From positions 11,413 through 39,717 of the forward strand of contig NWUY0300018210.1 in the NCBI GenBank assembly GCA_004151065.3: a stretch of 28,305 bases of DNA. The letters run 5' to 3'. Shown here piece after piece: positions 10,440 to 18,825 of this stretch. A model generated the notes under the pieces. The model made no database searches, was not told the DNA's origin, and saw only the letters and a list, made by a program, of their open reading frames with translations. This DNA comes from Larix sibirica (Eukaryota; Streptophyta; Pinopsida; Pinales; Pinaceae). Both the position numbers and the translations under genes were made by a program. How positions within the stretch are numbered: the stretch's first letter is position 1; the number at the start of each line of letters is the position of its first letter.

Positions 10440-11140
10440 GGGTTAGGGTAGAAGCCTAAGAAGCCCTCCCTCTTCGAGAGAAGCATTGTCCTCAAGGCTA
10501 AAGATGGGAAAATTCTCACAGAATCCCTTCAAGTTCCCAAGTGGCATCGTATGGTTTTGTATATTTCCACTAGATAAAGACTTCTTTTACTATATGGCTA
10601 TGCAATTAATGTTTTTGGGTATCTAATACTGCTTCTGAATGGAACCAAATGGAACCATCCTCATCAAGTTCTGGTAACTTGGTCTACACCTTACAATTGG
10701 ATACCACCAACTTTTTGAGGAAATATACATGAAATACTAGATTGATCTTGGAGTGATCTGTAAGAGCTAGCTTGTAGGCCACTTGTCTAATATGATTGTA
10801 GGATCTTGTAAGGTCCATAGAACTTCAAGGCTAGTTTCTAGTGGAATTTATTTTTGAGTGATCTTTGTTTAAAAGGTTGAAGTTTAAGAAACACCTAATC
10901 CCTTTCTGCAAATGAATGTAATGAGCGATGTTGATCTGCCTATTGTTTCATTTTATTTTGAGGTATATCCATATTGTCCTTAAATGTGAGGAATAACTTT
11001 TTTGGTGCGAAGTGTGTTATCCATTGCTTAGACCTGGGAAGTTCCTGGTAAATAGGAAACCACGTACAAGAGTTTTTAGCTAGTCTATTAAATGAGGACG
11101 TCACCTCCATTAAAAGTGACCTTAACGAAAATCTAGCCAT
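10440..11140 (-). pseudogene. Chromovirus-type Ty3/gypsy remnant: integrase C-terminus and chromodomain
   Basis: Minus-strand landmarks in order are DNMDIPQNKMKQ, then ADQHRS, VFLKLQPFKQRSLKNKFH, LALKFYGPYKIL (the GPY motif), and a late segment with a tryptophan and YDATWE (10534-10548), which is the core of a chromodomain. In chromoviruses the GPY module and the chromodomain tether integrase to chromatin. Several stops (after MKQ, after AERD, after KFH) and frameshifts make it dead. It ends near QCFS-like residues, as such elements usually do just before the LTR. The GPY and chromodomain signature marks a different lineage from the element around it (9594-10110), whose C-terminus lacks a chromodomain. 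Confidence 0.8.
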
Positions 11141-11600
11141 AGAATTGAGAAAATCATATTCAGACAGCGGAGGATTAAATGAAAAAACAAAAATTACAAA
11201 TTTCCAAGAACCAATATGAGTTGTTCACACATGATGCGAATGATCTTGGTCATTCATGCGAGATGGGGTCAATCTTGGTTATCTGTGCTAAAATGAAGAG
11301 GGAGAATAAATCTCTATCATTAATGCACCTCACCCCTTGGCATGCATCCCAAAAATCTCCTTGAACGGTTCTAATTTAATTGTATTCTCCTATGTTTTCC
11401 TTTCATTGGTAGCGGATGCAAGATCCACCATTTGCAGATGCAAATGGACGATGGAGATCGAGCTTTGGTTCCTCTCTACTAGTGTCAGTATCCTCTATGC
11501 CTCGATCACTCCTGCGTCAATTCCCTCTAGTAAGAAGAAAAGTTAGATCCTAGTCACAACGTTGCTAGGAACCTTACAAATCAATTGTATAACATGCTCT
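11141..11600 (-). other. Unassigned sequence between two integrase remnants
   Basis: On the minus strand the integrase reading of the outer element fades near 11600 and the chromodomain element becomes readable near 11140. Between them are short open pieces (words such as EIEYQIAELEHVIQLI and VHLHLQMVDLASATNERK) that I cannot assign. It should contain the insertion boundary of the inner element and part of its integrase. Confidence 0.4.
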
Positions 11601-12114
11601 AGCTCTGCAATTTGGTATTCAATTTCTTTCACGATGTCCTCCAAAAATTTCCAAGGAATTTGTTGTCCCTATCAGAAGTTATGCCTCTAGGCAATCCATG
11701 CAATCTAACAATTTCTTTAGAGAACAAAATGGTTATGTTTGTGGCATCATTAGTCTTCTTACAAGGAATAAAATGTGTCATTTTTTAAAACCTATCAACA
11801 ACAACAAATAATGAATCATTATCTCATTGGGTTCTTGGCCTGTCCAACTCAAAATCCATGCTAATATCCTCCCATGGTGCTTCTGGTATCAACAATGGCA
11901 TATAAAATCCATTATTTTGACTCTTTCCATTTGCATGTTGACAAATTTTGCAATGTTCAACCCATTTCTTAACATCTTTATCCATTCTTGGCCAATAGTA
12001 GCACTCTTCCACTAGTGCCTTAGTTTTTTCCATGCCAAAATGTCTATTAATTAAACCTCCATTATGCAACTCCGTAATCAAATTTGATATCATAGATCCT
12101 ATTGGAATACACAA
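11600..12114 (-). pseudogene. Ty3/gypsy integrase: zinc-binding domain and first half of the catalytic core
   Basis: The open part (11824-12114) shows the HHCC zinc finger of integrase: histidines in ELHNGG and RHFGMEKTK, and cysteines in EHCKICQHANGK. Next come PLLIPEAPWEDISMDFE, carrying the first catalytic Asp (MDF), then after a stop [35 protein letters not shown] with the second catalytic Asp, and GNFW. The HPQTDGQTE-like segment that holds the catalytic Glu is missing; the frame decays at about 11600 where the inner chromodomain element begins. This is the standard Ty3/gypsy order, following RNase H directly. It cannot be active. Confidence 0.9.
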
Positions 12115-12289
12115 TTGATGAGAGTCTTAAAGAGAAACTCGTATTGAATTAAGTAATCTAAATATGGAGTTCTATCTCAGCTCCATGGCTCTTTGCATGT
12201 TCTCGAAGCTTTAACAAAATTTGGGTTTTCTTCATATAAGTCCTTCATCTCTTCCAATCATGTGACCTCCACTATCATAGTAGACAACA

Positions 12290-12710
12290 AGGTTGAGCTT
12301 CTGCTCAAAGCATCTGCCACTCTATTTGAATTCCCTGATCTATGTTTCAATACAAAGGTATAACTTTTCATAAATTCAACCCATTTCATGTGTCGTTGAT
12401 TCAATTAAGACTGGTTCTTCAAATACCGTAATGCTCAATGATCGATGTAAAGAAAAAATTCTTTTAGAAGTAAGTAATGCCTCCACTTCTTTGATGCTTG
12501 AACACTAACTTAGATTCTTGGTCATAAACATAATACTTATGTTTGGCTTCATTCAACTTCTCACTGAAGAAAGCAATTGGTCTCCCATATTGATTCATTA
12601 CTGATCCAATAGTTGTCCCACTAGCATCACAATCAACTTGGAAAACTTTGTCAAATACCTGCAAAGAAAAAATTAGCCTTTTAGTAACCTTCTCCTTCAA
12701 CAACTCGAAT
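12290..12710 (-). pseudogene. Ty3/gypsy RNase H domain
   Basis: The open part (12464-12703) reads FDKVFQVDCDASGTTIGSV, GRPIAFFSEKLNEAKHKYYV and YDQESK, the start of a retroelement RNase H with its first catalytic Asp in DASG. The end of the domain is readable further along: ALRYLKNQS, HMKWVEFMKSYTFVLKHRSG and NSNRVADALSR, where the Asp of ADAL is the last catalytic residue. The domain removes RNA from the RNA-DNA hybrid during reverse transcription. It joins the reverse transcriptase upstream and integrase downstream in the expected order. Stops and a frameshift after QRSGGITYF inactivate it. Confidence 0.9.
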
Positions 12711-13905
12711 CCCTTTTGTACAACAACACTCCATTTGAACTCTCATTTCCTCTTGGAAATTAATAGTTCAAATAACCCATTGAAATTCCTTATGAACTTC
12801 CTATAAAAACTAGCCAATCCATGAAAACTTCATGCTTCAAACACGGCTTCAAATGTACTCTTAAGAACATGCCATTCCAATATTGCTTTCAAATTTTCAA
12901 GGTCCATTTTTAAGCCTTCTTGAAAAATGACAAATCCAATAAATACTGGCTCCTCATTTATGAAAGTACACTTCTACATATTTATGAGAAAATTTTCCTA
13001 ATTTTGCCTCTTTAAAACCTATCTTAGTTGTTTAATATCTTAATCTCTCGTCTTTCTAAAAATCAGAATTCCATCTAAGTAAACCACCACAAATTTACTG
13101 AGATAAGGGTTCAACACTTGATTCATCAATGTCATAAAAGTACTTGGATCTGTTAAACCAAATGGCATAACCAACCATTCAAAAATCCATTCTTATGTCT
13201 GAAATGTTGTCTTCCACTCATCTCCTTCATGAATCCTTATTTGATGATAACTACTTTTTAAATCAATATTCGTGAAATACCTTACTCCACTCAAGAAATC
13301 CATGGGTTCATCCATCCTTGGAAAAGGAAACTTGTACTTAATGGCTATGTGGTTGGTAGCTCTAGAATCAATACACATTTTCCAATCTCCCCCTTTCTTA
13401 GGTGCAAGGACAAGAAGTACTACACATGGGCTCTAACTGTCCTTAATCAACCCTCTTTCCAATAGCTCATGCACTTGCTTATTTAACTCCTCATTTTCAG
13501 TTGGTGTCATTCGATATGGTGCCTTGTTTGGTAAACCAGATCCTAGAATGAGGTCAATTTGATGAGAAATGATTCTCAAAGGTGGAAATTCTTTCGGCGT
13601 CTTTTCAGAAATAATCCACTTAAATTCAAACAACATTCCTTCCACTTCTATCTGAATATCCATCCTCTTCTCATATAGACTCAAATATTTAGGTATAATA
13701 GAAAAACAACAATTTACCTTTCTCTCTTCTTTAAAAAATGATTTTGTTGAACATAACATTACCCTCCTATCAAAATAATGACCCATGTTGTTATTTCCTC
13801 CCTTTTCTTCCTTCAAGGGTGTCATCAAATTTTGTTTTCCATTCTTTTCAAGCACAAGAGTATCTTTAACTCCATCATACACAGTGTTCCTATCAGACTA
13901 CTAAA
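12711..13905 (-). pseudogene. Ty3/gypsy reverse transcriptase, with the protease-RT linker
   Basis: It starts mid-protein at about 13905 (DRNTVYDGVKDT), passes through the linker (open part 13433-13882), then HQIDLILGSGLPNKAPYRM and LNKQVHELLERGLIKDS. One TAG follows, then SPCVVLLVLAPKKGGDWKMC, DSRATNHI, the fingers and palm (RYFTNIDLKSSYHQIRIHEG), and after a [23 protein letters not shown]. The catalytic box reads YLDG at 13070-13081, where family members have YLDD, so one metal-binding Asp is replaced by Gly. The thumb follows (KCTFINEEPVFIGFVIFQEG, SFHGLASFYRKFIRNFNG). Length and order are close to normal. The upstream gag and protease are absent: at about 13905 recognisable element sequence stops abruptly. 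Confidence 0.92.
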
Positions 13906-14793
13906 GTGAACCACCATGTTGATGTCATCCAACCAACTCCCACATAAGCCTAAGTCCCATGTATGAGTGTTAATGGCCATGGTGAAGTAGTTGAAGGGAC
14001 TCAGCCAAAAACTAGAGGCTAATGACCATGTGTTGTAGCTAGAACCCCATCTCTGACATTGATGGAGCTCTGAGGAACTCTTTGCTATAAAAGAAGTGGT
14101 ATGTTGTTGTTATTTCCATGTTCAAGGAGAAGACTCCTCAAAACGAATATGGAAATAGTTGTCATAGCAAATTACAAATATCCATATACCAATTCTCAGA
14201 ATCATCCTCTAATTCATATCATGCATCTCTATCTTATATATAATCTTCCATGCTAAAATAAGATATGGTACTATCAACATACATATTTTCCAAGATAGCA
14301 AGAATACTCATACAATAACCCTTCATTACAACACCATCCTGCTTCATAGATTTTAGATTGGATAGCGCATCTTGAAAAAGTTTGGTTACTATTATTTGTT
14401 CCTATTGTGGTATGGGCCCCCACTTTACCATGCTTCAATGGAGGGAAATATCTTTGCAAGGTCAATAGCATAAGAAAGTGTAGTTGGAACTATGGAATAT
14501 ACTATATTAGAGGAAAGATCCAAAATATATGATCTCTGCAAGGTCCATGTGACCATTTCCTGAAACCCTATAAATGCACAAATTTCAAACTACAATATCC
14601 CCCTCTCCCAGACTTGGATTTGTGCATTTTTTATATTTCCTAATTTTCTGAGGGGAATTCATATATACAATTATTTTTGGGAGATTCTATGAAAAACGCA
14701 GAAATTAATATGAATGTCATGGTCCTCTTTTTTCTCTTTTTAAAAAATATGAAAAAAAAGAGAGAACAAATTTCCAATGTTGTGGCTCCAAAT
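13906..14793 (-). other. Region between primer-binding site and RT: no gag recognised
   Basis: In an intact element this interval would hold the 5' leader, gag and protease (usually well over 1.5 kb). Only about 0.9 kb is present and no zinc knuckle (CCHC), capsid-like motif or DTG/DSG protease motif was found. The ORF at 14274-14471 matches nothing I know. The interval probably holds a different insertion or a deletion scar; a purine tract and inverted repeat inside it are listed separately. Confidence 0.5.
14572..14629. repeat. Perfect 12-bp inverted repeat around a polypurine-like tract
   Basis: The arms are aaatgcacaaat (14572-14583) and atttgtgcattt (14618-14629), separated by 34 bases. 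Inside the loop the minus strand carries a purine tract, gggagaggggga (14598-14609), of the kind that primes plus-strand synthesis next to a 3' LTR. Whether it marks an LTR boundary of a second element is uncertain. Confidence 0.5.
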
Positions 14794-14806
14794 GGATTCG
14801 ATACCA
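14794..14806 (-). promoter_or_regulatory. Degenerate primer-binding site (initiator tRNA-Met type)
   Basis: On the minus strand tggtatcgaatcc lies two bases downstream of a CA that ends the LTR. The usual plant PBS starts tggtatcagagc. The first seven bases match and the rest is partly decayed. It sets the orientation of the element and the inner edge of the 5' LTR. Confidence 0.6.
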
Positions 14807-14808
14807 AT

Positions 14809-15239
14809 TGCTATACTTTTTATGTAACTCAAATATGAAAATATTAGCACAAAGAATACATCCAAGATAATCACACAACACAATAGATGATCCACTCTTT
14901 ATTTAAAATAGATGGTTATTTTTATGGGATGAATCAAACCCTGTTCACTTGTCTCTTTGAGGGGGCTTCCTCTTAACAACCTAAGCTCAATATACAATAT
15001 TATTCTTCACATATCATAAACAACACTCTATCCTTATTTATAGAATCACGATACAATACTAACCTCCTAACCACCTATTGTACCTTCTTTAATGAGGTCT
15101 CATTACATTTGTTTACTAACTTAGTGAGCCTTTAATAACAATAATATAGTGAACCTAGTCCACTTTACATTAAATGGCCTCCACTTCTAGTCTAATGCCC
15201 CACCTTTGCCCCCATTACCCCCTAGATAGAGTCATAACA
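14809..15239 (-). mobile_element. Ty3/gypsy 5' LTR, 431 bp, TG...CA ends
   Basis: Read on the minus strand, the unit starts TGTTATGACTCTATC at 15239 and ends AAAGTATAGCA at 14809, directly before the primer-binding site. A TATAAATA promoter box lies at 15035-15042, about 200 bp into the LTR, the usual place for the U3/R border. Orientation agrees with the RT, RNase H and integrase pieces at 9.6-13.9 kb. I did not find a second copy (3' LTR) anywhere lower in the window, so the outer boundary at 15239 rests on the terminal TG, and target-site duplications cannot be checked. Sure of the inner end, moderately sure of the outer end. Confidence 0.6.
15035..15042 (-). promoter_or_regulatory. TATA box inside the LTR
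   Basis: The minus strand reads CTATAAATAAGGATAG. In plant LTRs such a box directs transcription of the element from U3 into R. No evidence of activity. Confidence 0.45.
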
Positions 15240-16570
15240 TTTTTCTATAGATTTTATGATGGTCATTATTGATAACTTGCTTACATCATCAGTCTTTGAA
15301 CACTTATTCCATTTTTCCTTCCCTCATCGATATGTCTTTGGCATTGCTTCCCAAGGTAAGGATAGCAATGATTGTTGATAGATAGAAACACCCTTTGCAA
15401 GTTTGAATGGCATGCGACTAAGCTCATGATCACATTAATGAAAATTAAACACAAGATGTAAAACAAAAATGTTTGAGACCACAAGGTTAAAGAGGCTATG
15501 AGGAGAATTCCTTACCATACAATATTATTGACAGTCTTATGTATATTCATAAGATGACAAAACGTATTTAATTTTTAAATGGTATTCTTATGTATGTTAT
15601 GTGGTACATGTACATCTTAACATCATTTTTATTATTAGAAATATGATTTTTCTATTTTGAAGTAATCTCATAATGTTAACATGGCATAGCAAAGAAGTGT
15701 ATTGCATTTTGTTTGTTTTTTTATGTGGATGATTAGACAAGGTCTACATGGAGTCAATTGTGAAATTTTCCATCTTCTAAAACACATATTTTGAATTTAA
15801 ACATTTTTTAAAACTTTATTATATATGTTTTACATTTATTAAATTTACATGAGTCTTTGTTCTAAGTTTCATATCAAGCATGCCATTGGTAGCGTACAAG
15901 TAATAGGTTTCAAGTCTCTACTTTCCATCAAGAAGCACACATGAATGACATAGGTGTTAGGAATTAGGGCCATGGGGTCTTCCATTGGGAGGTTCAATGA
16001 CTTGCAAAGTTGTCCGGCCATCATGGCGAGTCCCTGCAAGTAATTTTCCAAAGGCATGATGCACCTCGCCTATGTAATGAGTCATGCATCTATGACTCCA
16101 TTCTCTTATTAGTCAATAGGCTCCTATATTACGTCTTTAAATGACAATAAGACAATACATTGAATTTACTAGATTAAATCTCGTCACTTTATGAAATAGA
16201 TTTTTAAGTCAATAGTATACCATATCTAAAACTTGTAGATTCCATCCATATGCTCACATCCCATTTTTTCCAAATTATATGGTCTTCTTTTGGGTAGTTT
16301 GCACTTTCATGCCTTCATTCAAACACAATCGTTACATTAGTGCACATATTTCTTATCCTTTGAGACCTTGATGGTTCCTTCCCCATATAATTGAATCTAT
16401 GACAATGACTTATGGGTTTTTCTCTTGAAAATATTTGAAGACAAGATATATATGGGGTCTATGAAGTGAAATCTTAAAGCATTAAACTCTCCTAGTTGAC
16501 TATCATATCATTTATGTGACTCCAAGGTAAGACGGCAATAAACTTGAAGCATTCTTGTCCAAAAAATTTC
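15240..16570. other. Non-coding stretch, no gene seen
   Basis: Small minus-strand ORFs (15281-15484, 15869-16057) show no motif and no frame continuity. AT-rich, with many T and A runs. Confidence 0.5.
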
Positions 16571-16574
16571 ATTT

Positions 16575-16850
16575 AGTGATATAAGTGGAATTTCTTTGTA
16601 ATGCTAGGTATATTCTAGAGGATAAAGGAAAACTAGAATTTCCCAATAGCTCGCTCAAATACCACATGTGATTTGTTAATCATATTAAGATTAATTAATT
16701 TGCATGCTTTTGGTGATATAAGTGGAACTACTTTGTAATGTTATGTATATTCTAGAGGAAAAAGGAAAACTATAATTTTCCAATATCCCACTCAAATACC
16801 ACAAGCATGTTAATCGTATTAAGCTCATTACATTTCAAGGTTGATTTCTT
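16575..16850. repeat. Two-copy tandem duplication, period 137 bp
   Basis: The sequence starting gtgatataagtggaa at 16576 recurs at 16713 with the same following words (ctttgtaatg, gtatattctagagga, aaaggaaaact, cactcaaataccaca or close variants, and ttaatc.tattaag). The copies differ by scattered substitutions and a short indel near the end, so the duplication is not recent. Confidence 0.85.
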
Positions 16851-16923
16851 TGTAATTAGCTTTTTGGTAGCCTTGGTTAATCATATTGAACATCCAAAAC
16901 GGAGTTTGTTGAATGAATGACAT

Positions 16924-17345
16924 TCCACACTACCTTTGGTTGGTTTTATGTGAAAATTTTATTAGTTTTCTAAAATGTTCTTAGGTTTTTGTATACATGC
17001 ACATAGATGTTATGTAAACTTTCAATTTGTCTCAAAGTAGTCAAAATAGATGTTGTCATATCTCCATGATTTTTTTTCTTAAAATTTGAACGAAAGGGAC
17101 CTTGCTTTCCTTGATTCTACATCTCTATCACTCACTTGATTCCACACTACATTGGAAAATTTATTTAGGTGTCTAAAATGTTCTTAGGTTTTTGTATACA
17201 TGCACATCGATGTTATGGAAACTTTCCTTTTGTCTCAAAGTAGCCAAAATCGAGTATTGACATTGTCATACCTCCATGATTCTTTTTTTTTAAATTTGAA
17301 TGAAAGGGAACTTGTTTTCCTTGAGTCTATACCTCTATCACTCAC
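16924..17345. repeat. Two-copy tandem duplication, period about 203-217 bp
   Basis: Copy one starts tccacactac at 16924 and copy two at 17141. The shared core taaaatgttcttaggttttt followed by gtatacatgcacat starts at 16971 and 17174 (203 apart), followed in both by gatgttatg.aaactttc, tgtctcaaagtag.caaaat, ctccatgatt, a T run, aaatttgaa.gaaaggga and cctctatcactcacttg or close variants. Spacing changes between landmarks show later indels. It lies directly after the 137-bp duplication. Confidence 0.85.
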
Positions 17346-17595
17346 TTGGACTCAATTTAAAATCTAGTCTTGCATATGATGTTACTTATTTGTTTGAATG
17401 AATTGAAAGACCACTCTTATTAGTGTATTTTAGCATGTTACAATATTGGCCCATAATTAAAATAACCCATAATTTGGTTGGGTCTTATATCATGTGTTAA
17501 ACCATTTATTGCTATGCCATGTTATTTCTTTTTAGAATATTGAGTTTTTAGTTTGTCATCATTTTCTTTATTTTCACTATTGAAGGATATTGATA

Positions 17596-17620
17596 TGTGT
17601 GTGTGTGTGAGAGAGAGAGA
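17596..17620. repeat. Compound microsatellite (TG)n(AG)n
   Basis: Seven TG units run straight into about six GA units. Such compound dinucleotides are common in plant intergenic DNA and are usually length-variable. Confidence 0.9.
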
Positions 17621-18152
17621 CTTTGTTGTCAATATGTGTCTATCTGGAGAAATCCCATTGCATTGACTTCTCATCTAATTAGGAAGATAACAAAAACAAG
17701 CTAAAGACATTATTACACCAACCAATTGACTTGTATTCCAAAGATAATTTTCAGGATTGATAAATATTTTTGCATAAGTAATGTCTTATGAATAATCACT
17801 CTCTTGCAATTTTTATGGAGATTGGATTATTCATGACACAAACCCAAAACATACAATTAGAGAGTATTAATGTAGAATGGAATGCCAAGATAAAGATATT
17901 TCAGTGACATACTTCAAAACAATAATGCCATTACTAATTCAATAGTATCAAATTTTGTTTTTATAAGTCTATTGGAAATGTATATACACTATTAGGAACT
18001 AACATAAATAAAGGTACATCACTTATGAGCATAATGAAGTCAACATCAACCAACTATCAAGTTAGTGGGTTGTGACATGTGGAATAAATCAAATTTATGG
18101 CCCAATAGGTTTCTAGAATAAATATACTCTAGATTTTGGCAATAGTTAGAAT

Positions 18153-18220
18153 AATGAAAAATCTTCGCAACAATGAATGACAATGTTCTATCAATGAAAA
18201 ATCTTCGCAAGCATGAATGA
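18153..18220. repeat. 40-bp tandem duplication
   Basis: aatgaaaaatcttcgcaa occurs at 18153 and 18193, each followed by a near-identical c/g-aatgaatga word (18171, 18211). The period is exactly 40. Confidence 0.85.
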
Positions 18221-18299
18221 AAACATTTATTTGGACAATAAAAGGATCAAGATAGTTCATTGGATTTGAGGTGTACAACCAACTAGTAAAGAAGCTTCA

Positions 18300-18825
18300 T
18301 CTGGGAACCATGGAACAAATATGGACTACAGTTTCAAACTTGGACCACTACCTGAAATATCCACATTTCTCGAACAACTAGTATGTAAGTGCAATCTCAC
18401 ATTAATTGTTTTGTAAATTAAAATTCATGGGTCTCTCACAATTTCCCATATGCCGCGATGATACATAGATTCCTAATCATGTTTTCATTCAATGCTCATT
18501 CATGTATATGGGATTGGGATTCAAGTAGTGCAAGAATGGTAATGTTCCTTAGCAAGATGCCCAACATTGATATGTTTGTGCCCATGGGGAAACTTTACAG
18601 CATGCTTTAACACCAGACTATGAGCTCATAATTGCATTAAATTTTTTTACCCAATCAATCTAGTTTAAAAGAGATAAAAGGATATTTAAGGGTGGGATGA
18701 ACCTACTCAACTTCATCTAGGAGAAAACCATCTATAATATTAAGGAAACCATTCTATGCAAAGTTGGTAGCCTTAATATCTATGAGGCATGGTTTTCTAG
18801 CCTTAGCTATAATAATCAAATGGAA
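18300..18825 (+). pseudogene. L1-type LINE ORF2 remnant, zinc finger and linker
   Basis: On the plus strand at about 18448 a frame reads PICRDDT, stop, IPNHVFIQCSFMY, which is the zf-RVT pattern (Cys, then His and Cys) found after the reverse transcriptase of plant L1 LINEs. About 200 bp on, another frame reads FKRDKRIFKGGMNLLNFI, EKTIYNIKETILCKVG and SLNIYEAW, the linker that in these elements leads to an RNase H domain. The RNase H domain itself does not follow: at 18789-18791 the sequence jumps to other DNA. A longer version of the same sequence, with the RNase H, lies at 25303-26642. Stops and frameshifts make it non-functional. Confidence 0.7.

Larger units (their letters stand above)
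17346..18290. other. Non-coding stretch with simple repeats only
   Basis: No protein motif seen on either strand. It contains the compound microsatellite and the 40-bp duplication listed separately. The last part may be decayed upstream LINE sequence. Confidence 0.4.

Noticed and set aside
14274-14471. Minus-strand ORF as the gypsy gag
   Set aside because: No capsid-like pattern and no CCHC zinc knuckle; too short and not continuous with pol.
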